The notes under the pieces are model-generated. The model did not search any database. It was given only the letters and a program-made list of their open reading frames with translations, and was not told the origin of the DNA. Shown here piece after piece: positions 26,333-35,600 of a stretch of DNA of 64,000 bases; position 1 is the first letter of the stretch; every line of letters starts with the position of its first letter. The stretch is from JAGNHS01 sp964609695 (GTDB lineage Bacteria; Bdellovibrionota; UBA2428). Where the stretch lies: positions 186,001 to 250,000 of the forward strand of contig CAZSSP010000001.1 of assembly GCA_964609695.1 (NCBI GenBank), written 5' to 3'. Made by a program: the position numbers and the translations under genes.

Positions 26333-27280
26333 TTAGAGGCTTTTATGAAGGGGTTCTTTTTTATGACTATTTTTATCGACCGCTACAAACTCTAAAAAGA
26401 GCTGTATTCCCACCAATAAAAGAATAACGACTATAGTTCGTTTTCCACCCTCAGTTGGAATACCTGTTCTTAAACCCACCTGATGATATGAAATCCCCAA
26501 ATAGAGGCCCAATATCAAGAAGATCGAACCAAAGACCAAGGAGAGGGAGGCAAATCGAAAATCCTGCACAAAATACTGAATGGCCAAGCGCTTTGGGAAA
26601 CGAATCAAATGTTGTCCTAAAAAGTTAAAACCTTCTCTAACAACTTTTAAATTACTTTTTTCGTCTCCATAAATTGCGGGAAGGGCGACATCTTGAACCA
26701 CACAATTAGAGAGTGCCAACCTAAAAAGCATATCGGTTTCAAAAAAGAAACCCCGAGATATTTTATGGGTCGGAAGTAAAGCAAAAGCCTTAGCATGAAC
26801 TGCTACGTAACCGTTTGTGGGGTCCATTAAATCCCAATATCCCGTTGTAAATTTTGTCATAATCGACAAAACGCTATTCCCTATAAAGCGCATAATTGGC
26901 ATACGAGAAAAGGAACTCGGGGAATAAAAGCGATTTCCTTTAGTAAAATCGGCCTTTCCCTCAACAATAGGAGATATAAGTTTTTCAATTTTAGCTGGAT
27001 CCATCTGACCATCGCCATCTAACTTCACCAATATATCGGCGCCATCCTCTAGAGCTTCAGAGAAGCCCCTCAAAACGGCTCCACCCACGCCTTGGTTTTT
27101 GGGCAAATAAATTACAGAAACCCTGGGATCCTTATTATTGGCTTCAACAAATGAACCCGTCTTCTCTGGACAAGCATCATCGACAACATAAACCGAAGTC
27201 ACTTCAGAAGGAATTCGAGATAAAACATCTTTGATGTGTCGCTTAACTTTATAACAGGGAACAACTACAGCAATTTTCAT
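26333..27280 (-). CDS. Family 2 glycosyltransferase with C-terminal membrane helices
   Basis: A 315-aa GT-A enzyme like polyprenyl-phosphate glycosyltransferases (DPM1/ArnC type). The N-terminus VVPCYKVKRHIKDVLSRIP is followed by YVVDDACPEKT and the metal-binding VKLDGDGQMDP. The acceptor loop shows TKGNRFYSPSS and DPTNGYVAVHAKA. Two membrane helices sit near residues 235-260 and 285-305. It probably charges an undecaprenyl-phosphate carrier with a sugar for surface-glycan assembly. It lies 44 bases downstream of the amidotransferase on the same strand and faces the AlkP-like gene. Confidence 0.9.
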   Translation of the reverse strand: MKIAVVVPCYKVKRHIKDVLSRIPSEVTSVYVVDDACPEKTGSFVEANNKDPRVSVIYLPKNQGVGGAVLRGFSEALEDGADILVKLDGDGQMDPAKIEKLISPIVEGKADFTKGNRFYSPSSFSRMPIMRFIGNSVLSIMTKFTTGYWDLMDPTNGYVAVHAKAFALLPTHKISRGFFFETDMLFRLALSNCVVQDVALPAIYGDEKSNLKVVREGFNFLGQHLIRFPKRLAIQYFVQDFRFASLSLVFGSIFLILGLYLGISYHQVGLRTGIPTEGGKRTIVVILLLVGIQLFLEFVAVDKNSHKKEPLHKSL

Positions 27281-27385
27281 AGGATTTTGTAATTAAAGAT
27301 CTTTTAATCGCTCCATGATGAGTTTTCTAGTCATGAAATTGATTTTACATGTGGGTCTTCAACCGATAAAGTTTAGCCATTATTT

Positions 27386-28744
27386 ATGAAGGCTAAACTC
27401 TTTCTTTTTGCACTCAACGAATTCAATCGAGAGCTACTCGAAAATGCGGCTAATACCTGGAATTTAAAGAATATAAAGAAAATACTAAAATTCAACTACA
27501 GCCAAAGCATAACCCAAGATACCTACGAAAGTGACTTTTTAGAACCCTGGGTTCAATGGGTCTCAGTTCAAAGTGGAGTAGAATCTAAGGTACATGGGAT
27601 TAAGCATTTAGGAGACGTTCCCGATCTTGAAGTTCCTCAATTGTGGGAAAGACTCACTGAAAACGGCGTTAAGTGCGGTATTTGGGGTGCTCTCAATGCT
27701 TCACTTAAAAAGACCCAAGACGCCGAGTTTTTCGTGCCCGATCCCTGGACCTTCACTCAAAACGCTCATCCTAAAAAGCTGCAAGGTTTTTTAGATTTTC
27801 CACGATACCTCGCTAAAAATTATTTAGATTTTAATGTTTTTACAGCCCTCAAACATCTGAGTTCCTTTTCCATTTCTTTAATCAAACAACCCAAAGCCTT
27901 GATGGATTGCTTTCGCCATTTCCCACTTTTAATTAAGGGAATCCTAAAACACCCAAGAGAAATTTTTGTTTATTTTAGTTTTGCAGAAATTATTCTGGCC
28001 CGAGTGTTTTTTGAAGAACGAAAAAAGAAGAATATCGATTTTTCTATGTTCTTTGCCAACGGCATTGCTCACCTTCAGCATTACGATTGGTTAGACACCC
28101 CCCTTAAAAGCAATTTTAGACTTCAATATGGATTTGAATGCATTGATAGAATACTTGAGCTTGCCTTTCGATATCAAAAAGAACGCGAAGACATCATTGT
28201 GATGAATGCGCTTTCTCAATGCAACACCAATCATGAAGCCATTTGGAATTCCTACAAAATCCAAAATCCTCAAGAACTTTTTTCATTAATAGGAATTAAA
28301 TACCAATCTATAGAACCTCTCATGTCCTACGACGGTCATATACTTTTCTCCAATCTCACAGATGCAAATTTGGCTCTCAGAGCTTTTGAAGAAGTTAAAA
28401 TTAATAGTGAAAAGATTTTTCTTGTCGAAAAAAACCCAAAAGACCCAATGAAAATTTTCTACAGAAGCCAATTCTACGCCCCGCTTAAAGAAAATGCAGA
28501 TTTTTATATAGGAAACAAAGCCTTTAAATTTTTTGATTATTTTAAATGTTTAACAACAAGAACAGGCAAACACATTCCTACTGCCGATGTTTTCACAACT
28601 CTTAATTCTCTCCCTAAGAGAATCATGAATCACGAAATTTATTCTATTGTTTGTAATTTTTTTGGGGTAGAGCCTTTAAAAATGCTTGCATCAAAAGATA
28701 CATCAAAGGAAGAAGTTGCCACAAGGCACGATTGGCTCCAGTAA
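27386..28744 (+). CDS. Alkaline-phosphatase-superfamily-like protein in a glycan locus
   Basis: A 452-aa protein that I place, with caution, in the alkaline phosphatase / nucleotide pyrophosphatase superfamily. The N-terminal strand AKLFLFALNEFNRELL is followed by FLEPWVQWVSVQSG and KVHGIKHLGD, a pattern seen in AlkP-like proteins of O-antigen loci, and YDGHILFSN may supply late metal ligands. No signal peptide is seen. The ATG at 27386 has no clear ribosome site. The last 33 codons overlap the convergent membrane protein gene by 101 bp. Possible roles are transfer or hydrolysis of a phospho-substituent on a glycan. Confidence 0.65.
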   Translation: MKAKLFLFALNEFNRELLENAANTWNLKNIKKILKFNYSQSITQDTYESDFLEPWVQWVSVQSGVESKVHGIKHLGDVPDLEVPQLWERLTENGVKCGIWGALNASLKKTQDAEFFVPDPWTFTQNAHPKKLQGFLDFPRYLAKNYLDFNVFTALKHLSSFSISLIKQPKALMDCFRHFPLLIKGILKHPREIFVYFSFAEIILARVFFEERKKKNIDFSMFFANGIAHLQHYDWLDTPLKSNFRLQYGFECIDRILELAFRYQKEREDIIVMNALSQCNTNHEAIWNSYKIQNPQELFSLIGIKYQSIEPLMSYDGHILFSNLTDANLALRAFEEVKINSEKIFLVEKNPKDPMKIFYRSQFYAPLKENADFYIGNKAFKFFDYFKCLTTRTGKHIPTADVFTTLNSLPKRIMNHEIYSIVCNFFGVEPLKMLASKDTSKEEVATRHDWLQ

Positions 28745-29951
28745 GAACAACTTCACGATAGGTACCATCGGGAAAACCTAGAAAAGCTGTTGGAATTAAA
28801 ACAATCAAAATAAAATATGGAACACTCGCTATTAAACATTCTTTTTGATTTTTGACTTTCCATAATAAATATAGAAAATACACCACTAAAGGGCCCCAAA
28901 ACGCCGGCCTGAAATAGACATCTAAAAAATATCTTGAAATTTGAGGCACACGTTGGGTCCAGGTTAAGGGATCCACTATTCTTTCCAATAAAGAAGTTTG
29001 GTTTTCAGAAATTGGAAAATTTGAAGCCCATCGCCAATAACTTATAGCACCCACCAATAAAGAGCTGAAGGCTATGAAAATTATGGATTTGTTTTTGCTA
29101 AGTAATTTCTTGTTAAGCCACATCCACGAGCACAAGAAAAATAAAATTTGAACATAGGCTTCTGCCTTTAACCAACACGAAGCTAAAATTAACGGAGCAA
29201 GAATCCATCGACCCTGCTTCGGATGCTCTAAGGCCCACCAAAGAAAAAGGATAGATCCAAGCACCCACAAATCTGCGTAAATATAAAAAAGAAATCTGGC
29301 ACTTATTGGAGCCAAAGCAAAACAAAGCCATAAATACTTATCATTTTTAGGCCTTAATTTATAAAACAATAGTCCACAAGCGAACATCAATAGCACTTGA
29401 AAAACCTGAAGTATCAATGGATGAGATGAATTAAATAACCACAAGATAAAAGCGTAAACTTGAGAGACCAACCAAGGATAACGTAAATAATCTTTATTTT
29501 CTAAAATACGAAATGAATTCCAATCTGTTAAAGAGTGCAGCAATCCTTTAGTTTTTGAGTTTTCAAAAATAATAAGAGCACGGGCATACCAAACCTGATA
29601 GCTATCCCAGCCGATGTCTGGAACCTTCAAAGGCTTATTCCAAACTTGGCAAGATTCTGGTGGCACCCACCCAGTGTCTGGATTTAAATCCGTCATCAAA
29701 GGAGTGTTTTGTTCATAAAAACATTTTAAAAGTTTTCGTTGAGGATTTACCGGGTAACTTAATACAATCGATTTTTCACGAGTAAACAAACAATCGTTTG
29801 TATGCAACGACCAGTTTTTACTGATTTGGCACGCTGTAAAATTCCAATTTTTTAGAGATATAAATTCAGTTTTAAAAAAGAGAGTATAAGCAAAAAGCAT
29901 GGCGCTGATGAGTGCCATATAAAAATGAAGTTTTTGCCTTGGCTGTATCAT
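28644..29951 (-). CDS. Polytopic membrane protein, GT-C glycosyltransferase-like
   Basis: A 435-aa inner-membrane protein with an N-terminal helix (residues 10-27), a soluble loop to about 150, then roughly nine helices. The arrangement and the WDSYQVWYARA and KDYLRYPWLVSQ segments are like GT-C-fold lipid-linked sugar transferases, but no family-defining motif is certain. Its C-terminus (LPQKNYKQ) is encoded antisense to the last 101 bases of the AlkP-like gene. Together with the GT2 and amidotransferase genes it marks a surface-glycan region. Confidence 0.68.
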   Translation of the reverse strand: MIQPRQKLHFYMALISAMLFAYTLFFKTEFISLKNWNFTACQISKNWSLHTNDCLFTREKSIVLSYPVNPQRKLLKCFYEQNTPLMTDLNPDTGWVPPESCQVWNKPLKVPDIGWDSYQVWYARALIIFENSKTKGLLHSLTDWNSFRILENKDYLRYPWLVSQVYAFILWLFNSSHPLILQVFQVLLMFACGLLFYKLRPKNDKYLWLCFALAPISARFLFYIYADLWVLGSILFLWWALEHPKQGRWILAPLILASCWLKAEAYVQILFFLCSWMWLNKKLLSKNKSIIFIAFSSLLVGAISYWRWASNFPISENQTSLLERIVDPLTWTQRVPQISRYFLDVYFRPAFWGPLVVYFLYLLWKVKNQKECLIASVPYFILIVLIPTAFLGFPDGTYREVVLTGANRALWQLLPLMYLLMQAFLKALPQKNYKQ

Positions 29952-30019
29952 CTATAAGAACACTTATCCTAGCTTAAAGCGCAAAAACGATCTACTTTGA
30001 TAGGACCAAGATTTTAAAT

Positions 30020-32056
30020 TTAGGATTTAGGTGGGAAAAATAAACTTCCAAAAGAGGCCCTCATTCGACTCAATAAAAGAGCATATATTTCTTCTCTTTC
30101 AGTAGCTTCAATTTTACGAGCTCGAAGGGCCACCCAAAAGGCCATTCCAAAACTTACAGATATATTCATTAAGCCAATTCCGGCAATTCCTGCGATAGCC
30201 CACCAAAGTTCGGGACTCTTGAGAATATCGAATCCTTGCGAACAAGCCGCCAAAGTGACAACTCCGGTAGAAAGTGTGACGTGTCGGACGTCTAATGGAA
30301 TTCCTAGAAATGCTAAAAACTTTGGAGAAAGTCCAAGCAAAAAACCCAAAACAATAGAGCCAGAAATTCCAGCTAAATTTGACCTATATTTCTGAGCCAG
30401 CTTTTCGGCTCTCAATGAACCTAGCAACCATCGAAGCCTTCTATTATGAGCAATGGCTTTATCAATTTCTCGAAAGGCAGACCAATTATCAATCCAGCCA
30501 GCAGCTACAGAAGATAGCCACAATAAAATTCCCGTAAAAGCTCCATAAAACAACAATGTGGGCATCTTCAGCGAATGAGCCTTAAGCAACTCGCTTCCTA
30601 ACGAAGAACTCACAAAACTCGACCCCTTAAGTGAATAAAAAATAAAATTAAGACCTATACATACAGGAATCACCATCGTGATATTGCCCAATATTGCACC
30701 AATCTGAGAACGAAACAGGCAGATAATTTCATCGACCAGTGCTTCAAGATTTTTTCGCTCTTTGAGCATCGACATTTTTGCAGCTAAGGCATTGGCCGTC
30801 ATAGCAGGTTGTTTTGTGGCCAAGGTGAAACCAAAGAAATGAATTAACACAAAACTACCAGCGTAATTCAAAGAGACTATAAAACCCTTAATAAAATAGG
30901 CCAAAGATAGATGTTCTAAAATAACTTTAAAAAAAGCTGTAAAGGCAGTTAAAAACCCTCCTCCAAGAGCCTTTTCAAACATATTTAAATATTCTTTTCT
31001 AGAATGAGTAATATAATGATCGCCAGTCTCAGCACTTCTTTCAGCAATTTTTTGAGAAAGTAAGCTTAAATTTTCAGAGAATAAAGCTCCTAAACTTTTT
31101 CTTTGAGCGGCCTCGATGATTAGGGATCTAAAAAAATCAAAAATCTTTCGAACAGAATGCTCTTTTCCCTCTAACAATTCCAGCATTGTCTCTAGGCGCT
31201 TAAGCATCGATGAAATTCGATCTAATTGATAAACTATGGCAACACTCACACCAAACTCTTCTAAATACAAATGAACTTCAGTGAGTTGACTTAAGCACTC
31301 TAAAAGTGTTTTTCGAAAATTATTTGCGGCTTCCGATATTTTAGCCTCTTCACCTGACTCTAAAGTTTGAATAAAATAATTAGCATCTCCACTCACCTTA
31401 AAGAATGGACGCTCACGAATACGCGCAACCTTTGTTCTTCTTCGGATTCGCGGATCCAAACCCAGGGCCCTCACTTGACCCGCTAAAAATAAAAAAGCAT
31501 CTTCGAGATCTCTTTTAAAAAAATTAACATCGTGCGAGGCCAAACCATATCTTAACAACGCACCTAAATCTTCTAAGGTACTGTCATCCAAAAGCGAGAG
31601 CCAGTTAGCATCTTCTTGAGAAGGAAATAACATTATAAATATTTCACCCAAGTCCGTGTCACGGGGAGGACGCGGAAGAGTTCTCAACAATAATCTTTCG
31701 GTGGCTTCAGACACAAATCCAGGTTCTTCTGGTAATCCCGAAGTGCAAAACAAATCTAAAGCCGAGGATTCCGAAATGATAGAACGCAAGGTATGCGCGA
31801 CTTTAAGCTTCCATTCAGGATTTCTCTCTAAACTTAAAAGAAAATATCTCACACGAGCTGCTTTTAATTGGCTGCTTTTAGTCTTTTCAGAGTTTTGCAT
31901 CGAAATGCGGCCAGGACTTCTGGCCCATTGAATGAGCTCAACCAACCAAACAACTCTATCCCTTAAGGACATGTCTGGGCTAGCACTCGAGAGTAAGACA
32001 TCGAGTTCCATTCTTGCTCGCCCAGCATTTTTCCAAAGTGATAAGAAATTCTTCAT
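30020..32056 (-). CDS. PF10136/COG4389 membrane protein ('site-specific recombinase' family)
   Basis: A 678-aa protein matching the family labelled site-specific recombinase (Gcr, PF10136): the N-terminal half is soluble and helical, and the C-terminal half (from about residue 365) holds several membrane helices with the diagnostic FGFTLATKQPAMTANALA stretch and GNITMVIPVCIGLNF. The family name is historical; the membrane topology and absence of integrase or resolvase motifs make recombinase activity unlikely. Function unknown, membrane located. It is followed upstream on the same strand by an NlpC/P60 gene with a 60-base gap. Confidence 0.82.
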   Translation of the reverse strand: MKNFLSLWKNAGRARMELDVLLSSASPDMSLRDRVVWLVELIQWARSPGRISMQNSEKTKSSQLKAARVRYFLLSLERNPEWKLKVAHTLRSIISESSALDLFCTSGLPEEPGFVSEATERLLLRTLPRPPRDTDLGEIFIMLFPSQEDANWLSLLDDSTLEDLGALLRYGLASHDVNFFKRDLEDAFLFLAGQVRALGLDPRIRRRTKVARIRERPFFKVSGDANYFIQTLESGEEAKISEAANNFRKTLLECLSQLTEVHLYLEEFGVSVAIVYQLDRISSMLKRLETMLELLEGKEHSVRKIFDFFRSLIIEAAQRKSLGALFSENLSLLSQKIAERSAETGDHYITHSRKEYLNMFEKALGGGFLTAFTAFFKVILEHLSLAYFIKGFIVSLNYAGSFVLIHFFGFTLATKQPAMTANALAAKMSMLKERKNLEALVDEIICLFRSQIGAILGNITMVIPVCIGLNFIFYSLKGSSFVSSSLGSELLKAHSLKMPTLLFYGAFTGILLWLSSVAAGWIDNWSAFREIDKAIAHNRRLRWLLGSLRAEKLAQKYRSNLAGISGSIVLGFLLGLSPKFLAFLGIPLDVRHVTLSTGVVTLAACSQGFDILKSPELWWAIAGIAGIGLMNISVSFGMAFWVALRARKIEATEREEIYALLLSRMRASFGSLFFPPKS

Positions 32057-32116
32057 AATCTTAGTAAAATTATTGTATATGAATTATGGAGAGGCTTCTA
32101 TACGCGAAAAAGACAC

Positions 32117-32644
32117 TTATTGAAGCCAGATATTTTTATAACATTCCGTTTTTCGATCTTGCCAATAAGATCCAGGGCCAAAGGGCAAAAGCATCACACC
32201 TAATTGACGAGATTGAGCTGTAATAAATGTTCTTTGTCTCGGATCAACGATAAGGCCAATGTGGTTATAATTTTGCTGAGAACTTCTATGAAAAAACACA
32301 ATATCTCCCGACTTCGCCCAATCGCATGAAATTTCTGCATCCGCCAAACGCAAAAGATCTCTGTAATAGACAGATTGATACTGATACGACTTTCCACTGA
32401 AACGAGCTATTTCATTTAAATTATAAGGATAAGGAAAAGTTTTATCCCCGACCGTTTGACGAATTACAAAATGAACAAAGCCAGAGCAATCAAAGGAATT
32501 GGGGCCATTGGAATTCCAAACATAAGGACTTCCCCTAAGAGATAAAGCTAAATCCACCGCCGAAGATCTTGAAGAAGCCTCCACCCGAAAAAATCCAGAA
32601 AAAAACAATAGAATACCTATAAACTGCACCCAAACTCTACCCAT
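32117..32644 (-). CDS. NlpC/P60 cell-wall peptidase, exported
   Basis: A 175-aa papain-like peptidase that cleaves peptidoglycan stem peptides. A signal peptide (residues 1-23, ending VEA) precedes the domain. Catalytic Cys53 is in FDCSGFVHFV, His128 in NHIGLIVD, with KSGDIVFFHR between them, the standard NlpC/P60 order. No SH3 or LysM targeting domain is attached. It acts in the periplasm, in wall turnover or possibly in remodelling of other cells' walls; the sequence does not tell which. Confidence 0.9.
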   Translation of the reverse strand: MGRVWVQFIGILLFFSGFFRVEASSRSSAVDLALSLRGSPYVWNSNGPNSFDCSGFVHFVIRQTVGDKTFPYPYNLNEIARFSGKSYQYQSVYYRDLLRLADAEISCDWAKSGDIVFFHRSSQQNYNHIGLIVDPRQRTFITAQSRQLGVMLLPFGPGSYWQDRKTECYKNIWLQ

Positions 32645-32725
32645 GGATAGGCAAATTAACTTTTGGGAATTTTTTCGGCAATTCGCTAAGACAAAATACT
32701 TGGACCCCTAATACACCAAGTCAAT

Positions 32726-32753
32726 TTGCATTTAAGACATAGTCCATTAGGAT
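32726..32753 (+). promoter_or_regulatory. Putative sigma-70-type promoter of the lipoprotein gene
   Basis: TTGCAT at 32726-32731 and TAGGAT at 32748-32753 are 16 bases apart and sit just upstream of GGAGGGG and the lipoprotein ATG at 32770. The predicted leader is therefore very short. Recognised by consensus only. Confidence 0.4.
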
Positions 32754-32769
32754 ACTTTTTGGAGGGGAA

Positions 32770-33303
32770 ATGAAAAAGTTATTTTTATTAGTCTTAATTA
32801 GTACTTTAAGTTCATGTGAATATACGACTCAACTTTGCGATTTGGAGCATCGAGTTGATGTTGCGGGTCTTGATCGACCCCTAACTCTTGTAGCTCCGAA
32901 TGATAAATTTCAAGTTGAAAGACAAAGCACTCAACTTAAACGTATCGGAAAAGGCGCCTATGAGGGTAGTGCCTTCACCTGCGCTTACAATGGTAAAATT
33001 CTTTTAGAGTCGAAAAATGATTATGGGAATTGGTCGGCTCAAATTATTAATGAAACTCCAAAAACTTTTAACTTAACCATAACAGCTTTTGATAAGAGAC
33101 AACTCGACAGCTATCAAATTCCTTACAGAATAGAACGTCGCAAAAGCAATGGACTATTTCCTTTAATATTGTCGGCAAACAACATTGAAAGCAACGAAGA
33201 AACAACGACCGAACAACTCGTGGTAGACAACTCTCACACTTCGGCCGATCTCATTGTTGAACTACTTCAAAACACTTCCTTCAGTTTGAATCTATATAAA
33301 TAG
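32770..33303 (+). CDS. Lipoprotein of unknown function
   Basis: A 177-aa protein with a clear lipoprotein signal: MKKLFLLVLISTLSSCEY, lipobox LSSC with Cys16. The residue after Cys is Glu, not Asp, so outer-membrane sorting is expected by the usual rule. The mature domain is small and beta-rich, without a recognised family. GGAGGGG precedes the ATG. The next gene, a DUF3095 protein, starts 9 bases after the stop and is probably in the same transcript. Confidence 0.78.
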   Translation: MKKLFLLVLISTLSSCEYTTQLCDLEHRVDVAGLDRPLTLVAPNDKFQVERQSTQLKRIGKGAYEGSAFTCAYNGKILLESKNDYGNWSAQIINETPKTFNLTITAFDKRQLDSYQIPYRIERRKSNGLFPLILSANNIESNEETTTEQLVVDNSHTSADLIVELLQNTSFSLNLYK

Positions 33304-33311
33304 ATTAGAGA

Positions 33312-34508
33312 ATGAACAGCCTTAATTTTTATGAAAACTTAAATCCCCTCAAAGAACTTAATGAAGCTCTTGAGGGGAAAGGCTTTAGCGAAGTCCCAAT
33401 CGACTGGCATGTGATTTTGTGCGACGTAAAAGGGTCAACTCTAGCCATAGAAAAAGGCCAATATAAAAACGTCAATTTTGCTGGAGCCTCTGCCATTACA
33501 GCCATTCTTAATAAAATAGATCATCAAAAAATACCATATGTTTTCGGGGGAGATGGGGCCACCATTCTTGTTCCTTCAGAGAATTTAGAATCAATAATTT
33601 TAGCGCTCATCTCAACTCAGAAATTTGTTCAAGACACTTTTGACCTCAAATTGAGAGTCACAATTTTTCCATATAAAAACTTAGTAGAATCAGGAAAACG
33701 TATTTTTGTTGCAAAACTTCGTAAAGGAGAAAACTGCTTTCAAGCCCTTCTCATGGGCGAAGGACTTTTAGAAGTTGAAAAAACAGCCAAATCTCATTCT
33801 GAACTTTTTCTAAATTTAAGCACCGTAAAATGCGACATAGAAATGGCTCAAGACAATCCAGCGCCTCTTGAAGGCCTCAGCTGCCGATGGCAACCCTTAG
33901 TCACTCAAAGAGGTCAAATACTGAGTATCATTGCTCTCAGTCAAAATTCAAAAGACACTAAAAACACCATAGCGTCTTTATTTGAATCTATTAGTAAAAT
34001 CGTACCCAACCTTTCAACACGTTCACCTGTCGACCAAGAGAGCCTTAAATACACTCTGATTCCTCAGGGTTGGAAATTAGAATGGAAACGTGACGCTTTC
34101 CATTTACCAAAATGGCTTTTCTTAATTTCAATTTTTTTTAAAGTTGGATTTTTGAAAATTGTTTTTGCCTTAAGACCCAATATGCTTTTAGGCTTTCCTG
34201 TAGAAAAATACTTCCAAGAAATGCTCAAGCAAAATGATTTTATCAAACTCGAAGAAAGTATAAAAATGATCATCGATTGCAATGCCGATGAGTCTGAAAA
34301 AATCGAACAGTTACTAAACCAACTCTATTCCGAAGGAAAAATATTTTACGGTCTTCATAGGGCTAATAGCGCCACCATGACCTGCTTAGTTTTTAAAGGT
34401 GAGAATGGAGAACACATTCATTTCTTAGACGGAAGCAATGGTGGCTACACCAGTGCGGCCAAAAAGCTCAAAGAACAAATAAAAATGAATTTACAAAAAA
34501 ACTCTTAA
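33312..34508 (+). CDS. DUF3095 protein, nucleotide-cyclase-like
   Basis: A 398-aa protein of the DUF3095 family, which resembles class III nucleotide cyclases. The N-terminal half shows WHVILCDVKGSTLAIEKGQY, corresponding to the first metal-binding strand of cyclases, then GGDGATILVPS near residues 76-86, similar to the GGDEF/cyclase hairpin. Whether it makes a cyclic nucleotide is unknown. The C-terminal 180 residues include a hydrophobic stretch (WLFLISIFFKVGFLKIVFAL) that may touch the membrane. It follows the lipoprotein gene closely and converges on an exported-protein gene. Confidence 0.82.
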   Translation: MNSLNFYENLNPLKELNEALEGKGFSEVPIDWHVILCDVKGSTLAIEKGQYKNVNFAGASAITAILNKIDHQKIPYVFGGDGATILVPSENLESIILALISTQKFVQDTFDLKLRVTIFPYKNLVESGKRIFVAKLRKGENCFQALLMGEGLLEVEKTAKSHSELFLNLSTVKCDIEMAQDNPAPLEGLSCRWQPLVTQRGQILSIIALSQNSKDTKNTIASLFESISKIVPNLSTRSPVDQESLKYTLIPQGWKLEWKRDAFHLPKWLFLISIFFKVGFLKIVFALRPNMLLGFPVEKYFQEMLKQNDFIKLEESIKMIIDCNADESEKIEQLLNQLYSEGKIFYGLHRANSATMTCLVFKGENGEHIHFLDGSNGGYTSAAKKLKEQIKMNLQKNS

Positions 34509-34518
34509 TAAAGTTAAA

Positions 34519-35445
34519 CTATTTTCTTTTAGTGCTTCTGACCGCAACAAGATCGAGCAAGCTGACGCATTCGACGCTGAAGTTCTTATCGGGATAATAA
34601 AAACTTAGAAATCTTCTAAACTCATAATCCTTCTGCCATCCTTTGAGAATTTGAGAATCTGCTTTCATAACTTTTTTTAAACCCGACATTCCATGGAGTC
34701 CGCCAGCAACTTCTCTAATCTCATTTAAAGTAAATTGCTTTGTAATCAACATGGACACGGCCAGTTTTGATTGTTCTGGCTCATCGATAACCTTTAGTAA
34801 ATTATTGAGAGCCTCATAATCTACAGGCTTTGAACTGCCAAAACCTTCACCATACTTTTCAAGAGATTGACGATAACGTTGCTCATAAAAAGTTCTAAGC
34901 ACATTAAAACGATCATATGAATTCACTAAATTTAGAGTGCCTTCAGGTATATAGAGATCGGATTGAGACATCCATTTTCTAACTAAAAAGGCAGGATTCA
35001 GTTTATCTTTATCATAGTTTTGAAAATTAAAATCTAAAAGTTTTTTATGTTCTATTGTATAAAAGGGTTTAAAAAAAGTACCCTTCTCACTCGCTTTATC
35101 CAGTAAAGCGCTATATCGAATTTGCAGCCCTACTAAAACAAGCAAACTTTTACCAAAGTTGGATCGAGGAATGGATTGTTGAGAAAACTCATGAATGAGA
35201 TCGGCAAAATAACCCATTTGATGTTTAAATCTTTTTTCAAAATCTTCTCTAGCGGTAGGGGTTTTGGGTGGATGTAATTTAAATTCTTCTAAATCAATAA
35301 GCGTTTTTGCCATCACCATTCGAAGATCGAGCATTTTAGCCTCTAAAATATTTTCACGAAGATTTAAAGGCGCGCGATCATCGGGGTCATCAGCTCGAAG
35401 CTGAGCCAGACTGAGAACAAAGAAAAGCTGGATTAAAAACCTCAC
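34519..35445 (-). CDS. Exported helical protein of unknown function
   Basis: A 308-aa protein with a short signal peptide (residues 1-18, ending LRA) and a charged, mainly helical mature chain. No domain recognised and no cysteine pattern. It is divergent from asnS, with about 155 bases between them, and converges with the DUF3095 gene with 10 bases between stops. Confidence 0.7.
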   Translation of the reverse strand: MRFLIQLFFVLSLAQLRADDPDDRAPLNLRENILEAKMLDLRMVMAKTLIDLEEFKLHPPKTPTAREDFEKRFKHQMGYFADLIHEFSQQSIPRSNFGKSLLVLVGLQIRYSALLDKASEKGTFFKPFYTIEHKKLLDFNFQNYDKDKLNPAFLVRKWMSQSDLYIPEGTLNLVNSYDRFNVLRTFYEQRYRQSLEKYGEGFGSSKPVDYEALNNLLKVIDEPEQSKLAVSMLITKQFTLNEIREVAGGLHGMSGLKKVMKADSQILKGWQKDYEFRRFLSFYYPDKNFSVECVSLLDLVAVRSTKRK

Positions 35446-35600
35446 CTTATCTACTATTGTAACTTAAAGAATTTTTTAAAACCTGAGTTTTTTACTTGCC
35501 AAAAAGCATCAAGATATCAATTGCTTAGAACTTTGCGCCTAATAATTTTTAAGTCTAAGTAGCTTCACTAATAGCCTATTAGATTCTATAAAGGATTCTT

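Noticed and set aside
30020..32056. Site-specific recombinase suggesting a mobile island
   Set aside because: The family name is historical. The protein has several membrane helices and no integrase or resolvase motif, and no attachment sites or phage genes surround it.
35446..35600. Gap upstream of asnS as a possible T-box or tRNA gene
   Set aside because: No cloverleaf, T-box sequence or terminator hairpin could be found; only AT-rich promoter-like DNA.
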